Of a DNA stretch of 64,000 bases, positions 28,743 through 40,685 are shown in pieces (positions within the stretch are counted from its first letter, which is position 1; the number at the start of each line of letters is the position of its first letter). The notes beneath the pieces were generated by a model. The model was not told the origin of the DNA and made no database searches. It saw nothing but the letters and a program-made list of their open reading frames with translations. Source of the DNA: Myoxocephalus aenaeus (lineage: Eukaryota > Chordata > Actinopteri > Perciformes > Cottidae); NCBI GenBank assembly GCA_038501785.1, contig JBAMJR010000089.1, positions 1,674,501 to 1,738,500 on the forward strand, written 5' to 3'. Position numbers and translations under genes: made by a program.

Positions 28743-31700
28743 GATTGGTGTTCCTTTGATTATCTGGATATTTAAGAGTTGTGATGTACTGGAGGTAGGC
28801 AGTTAACCAAATTACTTCTTGCTCTCAGACTCTGCACCCCCGACTGCTGAGATGTGACATGCTGCCAAATACTCACTGCTGCAGAATATTTTTTTACAAA
28901 TTACAAACTGTAAAACTAGAATTACCGCCTCGCAGTTGTATGCCTCCGCCAACAGTCAAGTTGCAGTTTACATCAACATCTGGTAAAGCTGTCATCGCTT
29001 CATAATTCTATCCTTTTAGAAATGTATGTGTTCAAAATTGTCATAATTAGTATATCAATTGAGGTCACAGTGACCTTGAGGAAAAGTCAGTATCAATGCA
29101 AATACTGTTTTTCCTCTTAGTTCTTATTCTGGAAGGAAGACAGGTTTAATTAAGCACACGGTATCATTTTCCAGTATACTATATATCAGCATAGTGCAAA
29201 CATATGTGCGTAATAAGACAGCAAATGCAAGGGAACCACTGTATTTGGAAGTAAATCCTTGATAAAAGGAAATACAAAATATGTTTCTATTATTTAAAAA
29301 CACACTCAAGGGAATATTTGGCCTGGCTCTCCAGTAATGTCTCATATTTAATGTGAAGTTGAAGATTATACTCCTTAAGGAATCAGTTTAAAATGTAGCC
29401 CTTACATAAACTAATCTGGACAGGAATAGGCAAATCTCTACCGATGGAAGTAGAGGGTAGGATGTTTACCTGGATGTCAGCTTCTCGTTCTGGCATTGGC
29501 CCAAAGTGCTGCAGGATCTGGTTGTGGAAGTGGATCTTGAGGTTCTGGAACCAGACACGGGCCTGTTCATAGACCGCATCATGCAGCTCTTGTAGTTTCT
29601 GTAGCTCATCACTGCTCTCAACCTAGTGGAGAAGAATCAATTAACTTTAGTCACTTTTGGATCGTTTAAACTTCAAAATAGATGAATTTGGCAACACCCA
29701 TCACAAAATGAACCCCTATGGACTTGGCACAGATTCAGAGCAGAGTATGATTATAACAGCACAACATACTGTCAATATCATTCAAATGTTATTGTGGTTC
29801 TTACCCTGGTATCACCCAAGTACTCAATGTTAGCAATACTGTAACCATCCTTCATTCCTCGGGACACTACCCGGAAGCGTTTTCCTCCGATGGTGTCCAC
29901 TACTGACCGTCCGTCAGGGAGGAAATGGACAGTCCTGATGTTCAGCATGCAGCCATGATCTACAAACCTGCAGCAAGGACACAATTTAGTTTTTGGTTAA
30001 TTTAGAAAATAGAGTTTAGTGCCAGTGGTTCCTCTGAAACTCTTTTCATGATATGGAGATATGTCTGGTTTTAAGTTCCTACAATATTATATAATATAAG
30101 AAATAATACCAATAAATGTGCTTGCAAGTGTGTTCTTGCTTGTATGCTTACCCTTTCTGGGGATCATTTATACACATCCCGAACTGCCGCGTGCCCGCGT
30201 CCATGCAGCGGCGAATCATGAGGCGGTAACGTGGTTCGAAGACATGCAGGGGGCAAGGCACGGTGGGGTAGGCCATGGTACACACAAAGATAGGCACATT
30301 CTTCGTCAGACTGCACCGAGGGAAATAAGTAGTAAACATTTGAAAACTTCTGCTACAGAAACGTCAGAGGATGAACATTGAAATTAACCAGGCCAGAGAC
30401 AGAAACGCTTACTCAGAAAGCTCACTGGTCTCCTCCAGGTGCATTTTAGTCCTCTCTGCAGACTCCTGACTCAAATACTGTTTGATCAGCATGTCCAAGA
30501 CAGTTGTCACCATGTACTTCCTACATGCTAGATACTGGAGACAGCGGGATATGCGTTGATTAAAACAGGAAGCAAGGAACACATGTTTCACTCAGCACAA
30601 ACAGACAAATATCCTGATCCAATGCATGCAGAGACCGGTCTCTCACCTCTTTTAGGCTCTCTTTACAGAGGGGACACTGGGGCATATGATCCAAGCAGCG
30701 CTCCAAACAGTTTTTACAGAAGGTGTGGCCACATGGTGTAGTCACAGGCTCATAGAACAGCCTGTATTGATCACAGAGATGCAACATTCAATTGTCAATT
30801 TGTATTCCTCAGTCATTTACAAGTGTATCAACTTCATTGTAAATGTGTGCATTTGGCCCACGAGTGTGTGACCTTACCTAATGCAGAGAGAGCACTCCAA
30901 GTCATTGGGGTCCAGCCGGTCCTCAGGAACACTTCTGCAGGGTTTTGCTTTGGCGGCCTTATGTTTGGAGCCTTACACCACACCAAAGAAGAACACAACC
31001 AAAGAAGAACACATTTCACATTTAATTTTCTATGAAGTCATTATATAGGTTGTTGGGAAATGAGATGAGAGTGTCTACCCAACCTATTGTACATTATTCC
31101 TGCAAAAAAAGTCTGTATTTAAGTGTCAAATTCAGCTTAGTTTTACCACCATTATATGTTTTGAGTTCTAATAAAAGATATTGGTGCGAACAGAAACAGA
31201 AGAGATTTTACTTAAGAAATTTAAATTAAAACCTTAGGAAGAACAGAAAGCAGTAAAACGGTGGCATTGGCCACTGACCTTGTTTTTTGAGCTTGTTACT
31301 TCCACTGTCACCAACACAGTGTTCCGTTTCTGACACTGACAGTTTCCTCTTCAGCACGCTCCCCTTGTCCTCGTCCCCCAGCTGAGGGGCAGAGCAAACT
31401 CTCTTCAGCCCTTCCTCGCCACCACTCGAGCAATGCGCGCGTAGCGAATGAGCTCTGCTCAGACCAGACCGCTCCAGGCTTTCCCACCGTCTCTGAATAA
31501 CAACAGAAGACCGTGGTTAAGAGGTTAATGACGGTTCTATTATAAACATGTGACGACAAAAGCATTGAAGCTATTCTTCAAACAATGTGATATCATTACT
31601 CAGTCTGCTCGTACCTCAAGGCTTTCCAGATGGTTGTGTGCCGAGGCGGCGCGGACCTGGTGTTGTCTTTGGACCGGGCTCGGTGGTTGAGCTTCGGCAT

Positions 31701-34700
31701 CGGCCACGAGGGTTTTATTACGCAAGTGAGGTGACGTGTTCTGTGTCGTTTCCCTCAGGCCGACCTTGACATTCTCATCAGCGGGGGAGAGCAAGTCACA
31801 CAGGATCTGTAAAAAGCATTCAGTTTGTCAGCAAGTACACAATTGTTATAACTGAGAGGCAGATTATGTTTGAAAAGTGTTTGTGTTTAAACAACATGGT
31901 TTATTTTTTATTTTTTTAAACCAAGGCTCAAAACTTGCAGGGTGTGGTGAAGAAAATATATACTTTTTGTTCTCTTGCACAAAAGGGGTTATTGACAGAA
32001 GGTTAAACTACACAATACTGTAACTCCTCGGTGTATATGACCCAGTAGCATAGACCATCAATCTTATCTCCCAGTTCAGTCATTTCAAAAGAAGTACAGC
32101 TAGTCCTGTACTAGTGCATTCTCAAACTCACTCTTCACATAACTCTTTCCTCTTCCTCTATATTTGCATTAGTTCCTGCTAACAGAAATCATGTGTAATA
32201 GTGAATTAGTTTGGTGTTTTTTTTACAACTAACATGTAATCATATGCTCGGCATCAGTTGGCTACCATGTCATCTCATCTTGTCATTTTCCATTGCATTA
32301 ATTAGCCGTTTTCATTTTATGGGTTTTTGGAAGGTCTCGAGACTATACGAGTGATTAGAGGCAACACAAACTTGATTTGACGTGCTATTAATGCACACTA
32401 TCTGGCTCCCACACTGTTGTAGGTTGATGTCTAGCCGAAGCAGCGTCTCTTTTTGGTTCAGAACGATAAGAAATTCAAAACAAGAAGTCAATATAACCAG
32501 CAACCATTAAAAAAAAAAAAAAAGTCCAATCAATTTCACACACTTTATACCAAGTGAAAACTTGTATGAGATGACTAATGTCATCATGTATGATTCATTA
32601 TACAATAATGATTCAGACATGATTACACAAAACTTGAGCAGCATTTGCAACTGAATGCAACAAACTGACAACATAAAAAAGGTATGTAGTAATGCATACA
32701 GGAGTCCACTGTTGACCTCTTACGCAACTACAATCCTGTGGTCAATTTATTAAGTGGTACTAATGTCATTACAGACAGAGTCACAAGACCTGATCTGTGC
32801 GTACACAAGTCCATGACAGACTGAGACTTAGACTGATCTAGGGCTGGGCGGTATGGCCAAAAATCCATATCACGGTATTTTGTAGGATTCTGGCGGTTTC
32901 ACGGTATATCACGGTATTTTTTTTTCTGAATAAACATTAATTTATTGACGCCGAAAAGGACCGCCCGCCATCGTTATTCACCACTCACTCGCAACTGGCC
33001 AGCAGCTGTTTGTACGTTGGTACATAGGTTGTGTTAGGAAGCTAAACTTGGAGGGATTTAGGACCCAGGGGAATGTAGTTATTTCATATCCCTTCATACT
33101 GGTGGCGCATGCGCAGCCGTGACGACTATTGTCATTCTTCGGCAGGCAGCAACATTTAATGTTTACAGTCACAGCTGCATGTCCAGCGGTCTGAGCTACT
33201 TACGTCTCACGGATAGAGGTTGACTCACGGTTTCAAAGAAATGACATCGACAAAATGCATTCTGGGTAAAGCCTGCACACTTAGCCGCACCGGAAGAAAC
33301 TTCTTCCTGCACATGAAGAGTCTTCCTGTGTGGGTGGCATTTTGGCGAAGTAATTTACCCAGCATGCATTTTGACGATGTCATTTCCTTCAAACCATAAG
33401 TCAACTGAGTCTCCATGAGAGCTAAGTAGCGCCGTCCGCTGCTCTTTCAGCTTCAAGCTGTGAATGTTAAATGTTGTTGCCTGCCAAAGCGCGGCGACCA
33501 GTATGACGGTATATGAAAAATTCATACCGTACGGAAAGCCGAAACCGGTATACCGGTTGAAACGGTATACCGCACAGCCCTAGACTGATCCCTACTGTTA
33601 ACCTTATTTTTATACATAGTATTTGGATTTGCACCTCATATGTACATAATTGTAACCTGAGACTTTTCTATTTGCACTCTTCCCATTTTGTATTGCAACT
33701 GCTGCACTGCAAATTTCCCTCAAGATGAATAAAGTTTATAGAAAGACTGGACAATGTTTGTGGCTGAGAGAAAGGGGAAATATACACATTTGTGTCCTAC
33801 TTTAAAAAGCGACAAATGCTCTGACTGACTGAAATCAATATGGATGGACAGAATAAAATGACTATTGTAGGGACACACCAGATATTGTTTAGGCATAGAT
33901 GACAATGCACGGTTGTAGCAATCTGTTATCACTACCTAGGCAGTCTATCACGTTAACTCACGACACAACCCGTCCCTGTCACAGACACACCCCGCTGGGA
34001 AACCAATCCGCTCGGTTCACCTTTCGGAACCTTTTCGGGAAAAGGGTGGAAAAAAAATACTGTAATACAAGTAATAAAGCATGAGTGGGATTTTAAGATC
34101 CATGCCATGGCAAGATGTATCATCAAGTCAATGTTGTATAATATCAGACACTAGCTATGAAAACAGGACAAATAGCTTTGTGCAATAATAATATTATCTT
34201 ATTGCACAAAATGTTAACGTGCCTTATTGTGCAATAAGATAATAAAAAGGTTGAGCTTTACAGTCCTGGCTGTCCAATTAAACAGTTCCAAGGTTCCTTG
34301 AAGCAACGGCACAGGTTTCACTTAAAGCTTTGACTTGTATTGAAGCGAGCTCCTCCAGCCCACTTGCATTAACACAGTGTGACTTCAACTCAACTGACTA
34401 CAGACTTAAGGATGGCAGTCTAACAGTTTTTTCTCTTCACACCCTGTCAGCAGACTAATCACAAGTCCTTTCGCTTAATTTATCAAACCTTTTCCACTTG
34501 TCTCTTAGCACCGGGGAAGTCCTCGTCCACAGCCAGGCAGTGGAGGAAGACTTGGAGAGACTCGTCCACTTGGCCCATCTCGTGCAGCACCATAGCTTTC
34601 CTAGACAAAGCCTGAAAGGAAGGATGGAAAGAGAAAAGTTATACTTCTGGACCAACATTTGTGTTTCACTGTGTATTCACTCTTGTGCAAGGTCCATCTT

Positions 34701-37700
34701 TAACAACATAACTCTAATGGCAGGTGTTCATGCAGCTTAAGAACAACAGATTCCAAGAAATGCCAAACTTTTGTTTTAAAACAGCCAGACAGAACACACT
34801 TTTCTTAAACTCAAAAGAGATGCAGCTTTTTCTAAATGAAATACTTCAATGATATCCAATAAATCCATATGACATACTTTTTCTCCGTGAATAAAGAATC
34901 TCTAAAGCTTCAACCCAGACATTTGGTCTCCTGTTCCAAATGTAATAGTCAATGTTGACCTTAATCACTGCATTATACGTTGTGGTCTAGAAAACCTTCT
35001 TTAATCACGATGCTTTTGTCACTACTTACCCTATGAAGAGGCCTTTTATACACTAAAAATAGCAGGTCATTAAAAATAGGCATGTAACCAAACAAACAAA
35101 CAAACAGGGTCAATCCTAAGAAATAATTTTTAGACTGATGAAATCAGCTACTAAGAAACACATCAAAATGTCACCATTACAATCTGACATCTGTAAACTG
35201 GCATACAATTAACTTGTCACTATGCTCCCATGACATGACTAATGAGGTGTTCACTGTCTTTTTCTGTGGCCTTGTGTGTGGAAATCTTTAAAAAAACAAA
35301 CAGCGTAGCTCATAATGACTGGCTGACTAATATATCAGAGAAGAGGCACTGGCAGATTGAACACATGGCAGACTATCCTTAGTAAATGCAAGTAAGCATA
35401 AATGCACCACCTGATAATGCCAGGCAGAGATTTGGTGTCATAATCAACATTGATTTTCCTCATCAGAATGCCAAAAGTGACCACGTGCCGAACAGAATAC
35501 AATTCAAAATAACATTTCTGTAGCACAGGATAGCAAATCCTGTCAGTGAGTGATTTACCTCAGCAGAACAGGGACTACATTCGGTGTCGTCCAAAGCCAA
35601 ACGGTACAGTTTGAGAGCCATGTATGCCTCGGCCCGAGACAGTCGTGCTGCGGCTGTCGTCTCTGGATCTGCAGCATCCAGAGACGAGAAGAAACATCTT
35701 TATTTGCGATAAGAAAAAGGTTTTATCTTTAGATATCGGAAAGCACAGCCTTTTAGTTTCAACAAATATCATTAAAAAATGCATTTCTTAATATCATCAA
35801 CATAACACAAGATATGCCATAATATTAAGTATACTGACTACATTACATGGTCTATAATTTAATGAGAAAACCACCAAAATGTTCTACTTGCTAGGTATTG
35901 TTTACCTCAACATAAACTCTGTCAGTTCCCATGTGATACGCTATTTAGCCTCATGACAAGCAAAGGATTCTCAGGAGGTGTAATGGATTTGGAGGATTAT
36001 TTGGTGGATTATCTATGACAAGAATGCATGACGAAGGAGAAATGATAAATTGATTTTGTGAAGAACATCTTTCCAGAATTTGTAAATATATTATTTAAAG
36101 GGGACCCAAGAGCCACAAATACTGACATGTACCCAAAATCAATAGCAAACGACATGAGACCTATGAGCCTAATCCAACTCTTAACACTTTTGAGATGGCT
36201 AAATTATTTTGGGTTTTACAGTAATTAAGTATAAACGTGTCCATGACCTTCAATGAATGTGGTTAAAAGCAGACATTTGGCATTCATCTCATTACTCAAC
36301 TATGTCACTTTGTTTTGAGTCTCACCATTCCAAATAATGTAATACCTCTCACTGAGACAACTGGGATTACGTTAATTGTTCTGGTGCTTATCAGATGCTA
36401 ATGTAAGCAGGACCACAGGCAGTTTGTCTAGCCATCATAACATCAATGAAAACCTTAAATATCTGGAGGTTTCTGTCCTGCTTCCCGGGTTGTCTGCAGC
36501 TCTGAGGACCAGAACTGTCAAAAGCACTCTTTTACTTACTGCCACAGTGTACATATTTGACCCAATGTCAAGTGACTGTCTTGGAAAGGTCCACACCAGT
36601 AACCCTCATTTGACCTTGAAATAACATGTATAACTTGCATTATGTGGGGCATTTTCAACTCGACAGAAAAGGCAGACAGGAAATAAGTGGAGAGAAATAA
36701 GGTCCCAGGGCAGAACCAGTGGGCGCATAACCATAGATACTGTGGATATGTGCTGTGCACTGCTGCCAATCAGCTAGTGGAATTTTCAAGGTACAAATTA
36801 CAGCAGCGTTACATTCATGTTACATCACTTGACCCAGAGTCCATGGATGTCTTCCATAAGCTCCCCATAAACCGGGTGAAGGTCCAGAACAATTTCCAGC
36901 CATACTGTCAGACAACCAGACATCTCTTTTTCAGCGTGTGGGAGATCAGATCTGAATCTACACTGTGCTGCACATTGGGCCTCCCAATTATCACATTATG
37001 TTACCAATAAATAAAAATACCATTTAAAGCTCTTAACCACCTGGTCTTTAGTGAATCTGCAACTACTTCCTCAAGATCTTTCACTGTATATACACTCCAT
37101 ATACATTGCATTTTTATTGTCCAATTCTCTTAAATTTAATACGCTCTGCTGTTCTGTTGTATACATTGAGTATTTTTCATACCTAATATTTTAGTTTCTT
37201 CTATGTAACTTTGCTTGCTGCTGCCACAAACAAAATTTGGGATGAATAAAGTATACATCTATCTATCTCACCGATACTGCTCAGTATCCAGGTAAATATT
37301 GTAGTGTCCAATTTCAGGTAACTTCCACTGGAACAGCTAGGCATCAAGTGCCTTGCTCAAGGGCACTTGAGATCATTGTTGTGACTGGTGAAAGAAGCAC
37401 ATGACTTCACTTATACAAGTTTTTGCAACCATTACTGGGATATGCTCCAGCTGCCACAAACTCGCACCTGTCTTGTTAACTGCAAACTGTAAATCACAGC
37501 TTTGATAGTGTTTCTCTCACTGCACACACGTTAGGATCCGTGACAAAGAGCTAACTTTCCTGTGAAACGTGTACGTTTGCAAGTAGCTCATGACGACCAT
37601 ACCAGTTACAAAATCCAAATGCCCTTTAATAAATTACAAAAAACATGCCTCACTGTGTGTCACGACCTGCCTTATGCAACGTGCACTGTGTCGCGCATGC

Positions 37701-38605
37701 TCAGTGTGTGCAATTTCGTAAGCAGGCTCGACGTACAGTACCAACATAGCTTATGGGAGGAGGAGGCGGGCAACAAACTGGTAAAACGTTACTGTTTTTA
37801 AAAATGTGGGTCAGTAGAACTAACTCTACTTAGCCCTGGTCCACGAAGAATAAACACAGACTACTGCATCTTGTGCAAATGCATTATTTTAAACGTAGAA
37901 ACGTCCCAGTGACTATTCATGTTCCTGGACATGCTCAGTGAGACTGCGCAGCAGACGCATCCCCGGAACACACTTCTGGGAACCATGCAGTTTGTAATAC
38001 TCACCACACTGAATGGCATCGGTTGCTAAAGACACGGCTTCGTGGTAGCGTCTTCTCCTACACAGCTCGTCCACTTCGCACAGCGTTTTCGACCTCTTCA
38101 GCTCGTCGGGGAACCATTTCTCTAAAAGTCCGCACAGAATGACGTTCGCTTTCTCCTCGCCGCCGACGGCTGCGCTGCACAGCTTGCATTTGGAGAGCAG
38201 CTGTCGCTGTAAGCACCTTTTACAATACGAATGTCCGCAGGCTATCGTCACAGGTTCGCCTAAAAAGCTGTGACAGTTGGGGCAGTCGAACACGTCCTCC
38301 ACGCGGCTCTCCTCCGCGTCCAGACTGCGACACGAAAGGGAGCGTGGCTCTTTTCTCTTGAAGTTGCGGAGGATACAGTCCACCAAGGTGCCCAGTTGTT
38401 CATGATGCACGGGGCCATACCGCATAGCAGCCGAAAACAAGTCGATGGCTTCTTTCAGGCAGTTGCTCGATGCTAGCGCGTTGGCTTTTTGTAGTATGAG
38501 TGGATGGTGGTCCTGCTCTTCCAAGACGCTGTCCGAGTCGGCGCCGATGAAGAAGGCGCTTCTCGCACCCTGTGTGTCCTCCTCCACTTGCGGCTGGAGC
38601 GACAT
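27857..38605 (-). CDS. lonrf1: LON peptidase N-terminal domain and RING finger protein 1 (12 coding exons)
   Basis: Minus-strand exons, 5' to 3': 38005-38605, 35559-35668, 34489-34611, 31615-31806, 31279-31492, 30878-30971, 30646-30761, 30413-30534, 30152-30310, 29805-29967, 29470-29622 and 27857-28015. They join in frame to 734 residues plus stop (human LONRF1 is about 773). RING1 uses C108, C111, C123, H125, C128, C131, C140 and C143. TPR-like helices follow (about 150-275), then a low-complexity linker. RING2 uses C440, C443, C455, H457, C460, C463, C474 and C477. The LON substrate-binding domain starts near 525 (LTKNVPIFVCTMAYP) and runs almost to the end (LPIDPRYQLSVLSMTSLKER). The linker motif SVLKRKLSVSETE, RING2 and the LON domain match LONRF1 more closely than LONRF2 or LONRF3, as I recall them. 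The protein is a putative RING-type E3 ubiquitin ligase; it lacks the Lon ATPase and protease domains. No broken exons were seen. One donor (exon 3, GTTTGA) is weak. Confidence 0.95.
28446..28503. repeat. (CACG/CA)n compound microsatellite
   Basis: Mixed GCACAC and GCACGC units in lonrf1 intron 11. Confidence 0.93.
28708..28742. repeat. (AAT)n microsatellite
   Basis: About eleven AAT units in lonrf1 intron 11. Confidence 0.95.
29470..29622 (-). CDS. lonrf1: lonrf1 exon 11 (LON domain)
   Basis: Encodes VESSDELQKLQELHDAVYEQ then a conserved stretch with ILQHFGPMPEREADIQ. Acceptor TCTCCACTAG, donor CAG|GTAAAC. Confidence 0.94.
29805..29967 (-). CDS. lonrf1: lonrf1 exon 10 (LON domain)
   Basis: Encodes FVDHGCMLNIRTVHFLPDGR, SVVDTIGGKRFRVVSRGMKD and GYSIANIEYLGDTR. 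Acceptor CTTGCTGCAG, donor AGG|GTAAGA. Confidence 0.96.
30152..30310 (-). CDS. lonrf1: lonrf1 exon 9 (LON domain)
   Basis: Encodes LTKNVPIFVCTMAYPTVPCP, LHVFEPRYRLMIRRCMDAGT and RQFGMCINDPQKG, the start of the LON domain. Acceptor CTCGGTGCAG, donor AAGG|GTAAGC. Confidence 0.96.
30413..30534 (-). CDS. lonrf1: lonrf1 exon 8
   Basis: Encodes the helical link between RING2 and the LON domain (YLACRKYMVTTVLDMLIKQY, then EETSELS). Acceptor CTGTCTCCAG, donor TCTGA|GTAAGC. Confidence 0.9.
30646..30761 (-). CDS. lonrf1: lonrf1 exon 7 (RING2 core)
   Basis: Encodes LFYEPVTTPCGHTFCKNC then LERCLDHMPQCPLCKESLKE, almost identical to vertebrate LONRF1. Acceptor ATCAATACAG, donor GAG|GTGAGA. One border may be off by a base. 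Confidence 0.95.
30878..30971 (-). CDS. lonrf1: lonrf1 exon 6 (start of RING2)
   Basis: Encodes a Lys-rich stretch and then RLDPNDLECSLCIR, the first two cysteines of RING2. Acceptor GTGGTGTAAG, donor TTAG|GTAAGG. Confidence 0.87.
31279..31492 (-). CDS. lonrf1: lonrf1 exon 5 (linker)
   Basis: Encodes the basic linker with LKRVCSAP, GSVLKRKLSVSETE and NKLKKQ, conserved landmarks of LONRF1. Acceptor TTGTTATTCAG, donor CAAG|GTCAGT. Confidence 0.87.
31615..31806 (-). CDS. lonrf1: lonrf1 exon 4 (linker)
   Basis: Starts ILCDLLSPADENVKVGL, conserved with LONRF1, then runs into a poorly conserved linker. Acceptor TTTTTACAG, donor GAG|GTACGA. Confidence 0.85.
32839..33582. mobile_element. hAT-like non-autonomous DNA transposon
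   Basis: Terminal inverted repeats TAGGGCTGGGCGGTAT at the left and the complement of TAGGGCTGTGCGGTAT at the right are flanked by an 8-bp direct duplication, GACTGATC, at 32831-32838 and 33583-33590. An 8-bp duplication is the hAT superfamily signature. The element is 744 bp, contains a second internal inverted repeat and has no transposase frame. Confidence 0.88.
33195..33432. repeat. Internal foldback inside the hAT-like element
   Basis: A left arm (about 33195-33270, with AAATGACATCGACAAAATGC) and a right arm (about 33354-33432) are diverged reverse complements around an 83-base centre. This is either a second element inserted in the first or part of its original structure. Confidence 0.8.
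33600..33745. repeat. LINE/SINE-like 3' tail
   Basis: The stretch ends GCAAATTTCCCTCAAGATG followed by AATAAAGTTTATAG, resembling the 3' tails of fish non-LTR retroelements. No coding part is attached. Confidence 0.45.
34489..34611 (-). CDS. lonrf1: lonrf1 exon 3 (TPR-like)
   Basis: Encodes ALSRKAMVLHEMGQVDESLQ followed by VFLHCLAVDEDFPGAK, matching the TPR of the family. The donor is the weak AAG|GTTTGA. It is accepted because frame and homology continue into exon 4 (ILCDLLSP). Confidence 0.88.
34612..35558 (-). other. lonrf1: lonrf1 intron 2
   Basis: A 0.95-kb intron with no feature recognised. Confidence 0.6.
35559..35668 (-). CDS. lonrf1: lonrf1 exon 2 (TPR-like)
   Basis: Encodes TAAARLSRAEAYMALKLYRL, a TPR-like helix pair. 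Acceptor GCTGCAG, donor GAG|GTAAAT. Confidence 0.85.
35669..38004 (-). other. lonrf1: lonrf1 intron 1
   Basis: A 2.3-kb intron. It contains a LINE/SINE-like tail near 37230-37275. No exon was recognised. Confidence 0.6.
37225..37275. repeat. LINE/SINE-like 3' tail
   Basis: AAATTTGGGATGAATAAAGT followed by ATACATCTATCTATCTC is the kind of 3' end seen in fish non-LTR elements that finish in a TCTA repeat. The rest of the element is not recognisable. Confidence 0.5.
38005..38605 (-). CDS. lonrf1: lonrf1 exon 1 (start, RING1)
   Basis: ATG at 38605 (MSLQPQVEED) is the first ATG in a frame that can be extended upstream only through non-ATG codons. Encodes the N-terminal helices and the first C3HC4 RING (CPNC...CGHSYC..C...CKLC). 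Donor TGTG|GTGAGT. Confidence 0.93.
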
Positions 38606-38830
38606 TGCAGCGTCAAAATAAGAAAAATACAAATGTTATGTGGATTCAGGGTTTCTTCTGTTAACGTGTCTACTCATTTCTATAGCTGGCGCGGTCCTTC
38701 AGTGTGTAGAGGACCGACTTTCCATTAGACACAGGTTTGTTACATGAAAAAAAAATCACCGTCACGTGTAGTAAACTCGAGCTCTGATTGGTCAGGACGG
38801 CGTGATTACAAAACCTGCGCTCCAAAGTTT
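38606..38830 (-). promoter_or_regulatory. lonrf1: lonrf1 promoter region (CCAAT box, E-box)
   Basis: Within 200 bp upstream of the lonrf1 ATG lie an inverted CCAAT box (ATTGGTC on the plus strand near 38787-38793) and a CACGTG E-box (38763-38768), in mildly CpG-rich sequence without a TATA box. This fits a CCAAT-dependent housekeeping-type promoter. The start site itself cannot be placed. Confidence 0.5.
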
Positions 38831-40589
38831 CATAACTACGGAAAGGACGTAGTGAAGTTTAAACTGTGCCAAGTTACAGCGCACCCATTTGTCCCAGAGT
38901 CCTCTGCTTCTGAAACCACCCAAGCTGTACCAGCAGGCTAATATACAACAAAACAATATCACAAAAACAAGTCATATTCATCCTTGTCTTTTTTTAATAA
39001 ATTGTGGCGTTTTGGGGAGCTGTCAGAACACTTACCCATGGAACCCTCTCATAACTGGTTATGTAATATGATTTTGTCACACACCATATAACCCTGTTAC
39101 CATATTTATATTATCATTGTAACTTCCCTGTCTGTCTAATAGTTGGTTTTATTGTGGCACTAACTATCACACTCACCTTTAATCGTGTGCACCTCCTGTT
39201 TGTGTTAGCGCAATTTGCACAAATAAAAACAGTTAGTGTCTAGTATTATAGTTGTGATTCGTGATGATTAATAATATATATTTGTTTGCAAATATTAGCC
39301 TTATACTTGCTAAAGAATAAAGGAGCCTTGTATACACTCTGTGTATTCCAGTGTGCTCTATGTTGTGTATTTACTTGTAGGCCGACTTGTTTTTTGTTTT
39401 TTTGTTGTCATCTTTGTAGTATCTAGTTGCCACATTTTTGTACATATTACTTTTCTGTATAGTATGTTACATGTGCTTGTGCTGCTTTTATGTTGTGGTG
39501 AGCCAAATATATTAAAGTTGTATTCTATTTATCATAATTTTCCTATATGAAATGTGTGAATAATGTATCAAAAATGGAAGATTGTTCTTTCAAATTAAGC
39601 ATTTATTGTATTCCTCCTGGCAGAAGTCCATCCAATCCTCCTTCCCAAACCCAGTATAGCTTAGCCTAAATATATGCATACTGCATATCTGCTGTCACAA
39701 CATGTTGCACTGTCTGCCACCTCCCATCATCACCTGTCATCTCCCGAGGGAATGAGCTACTGCTCAGCTGAAACCACTAATTTGCTTTGTGCAACACAGA
39801 AGCTAAAGATAGTACATTCAATTAATAAAAGTTCAATGAACAAACAAATAAAACAGATCTAGTAGTTTTAAATGTCAAGGACACTCGTACTTACAACAGG
39901 GTAACCTCCTGATCTGAAGTCATAAAAACAGCTCCAGTTTTAGGAAACACATAATGTGCTGCAGTTTGTTGAGCATTATGTGACAATTTCCAATGAATAA
40001 GGCATGGAAAGGGTTACTTTAATTACCACAAAATCCAGACAATGCTGTTGTGACTCTCTAGCCAAACAGCAGAAGAACAACAACAAATTAAAAAGCAAAA
40101 TAACAAAAAACAACAAGATATACCATTATTCTGCAAATGCTGTCTGTGTTGAACAAATCGGTCAAATTCGTGAATTCATTTGCTTTTCTGTAAATTGTTA
40201 CCTTAAACCAGGAATACTGGGAACAATTTTGTCTTGTGAAATCACAATAAAAAAAAAAAAGATGAGTATTCCTGCCACGCTCCGTCTATTAAATAATGTA
40301 TTTTGTGCCACAACGGTTGGAAAGGCTTTGCATAATGTAGTTGGGGGGTTGTACGAGGTCAAACAGGGCTGGACCAGAAACCGCTTTGTATAGTGTGGAG
40401 GGAGACTGCCCTCTAGCGGTTAAAGTGGTGCACGACACCAATAAGACACAGTCGGATGGATTAAGGGTTAAATATACATACATCGTCTTTGTCATTTTGA
40501 GGAGCCCCAGAGTGTATTGAGTCTAAGCCCAGAGTGACTCGAATACAGCCGAGCGGTTTGTTTTTCTTGAAGAAATTGTACTTTCTTGA

Positions 40590-40685
40590 TTCTTGTTGTT
40601 CTGAGTTTGTACTCATGGCTGAATGCACTTAGTATAAGTCGCTTTGGATAAAAACGTCAGCTAAATTAAATGTAATGTAATGTAT
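40590..40685. repeat. Fish interspersed repeat tail
   Basis: Contains GTAAGTCGCTTTGGATAAAA-like sequence (here TATAAGTCGCTTTGGATAAA) followed by CGTCAGCTAAAT and short TAATG repeats, a phrase very common at the ends of fish interspersed repeats. Confidence 0.6.

Larger units (their letters stand above)
28016..29469 (-). other. lonrf1: lonrf1 intron 11
   Basis: Holds a CA/CG microsatellite (about 28446-28503) and an AAT repeat (28708-28742). No exon was seen. Confidence 0.6.
31807..34488 (-). other. lonrf1: lonrf1 intron 3 with mobile DNA
   Basis: A 2.7-kb intron carrying a hAT-like element (32839-33582) and, just beyond it, a LINE-like 3' tail. No exon was seen in the rest. Confidence 0.65.

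Noticed and set aside
38270..38728. Plus-strand frames over the lonrf1 first exon
   Set aside because: Antisense shadows of the RING1-coding exon.
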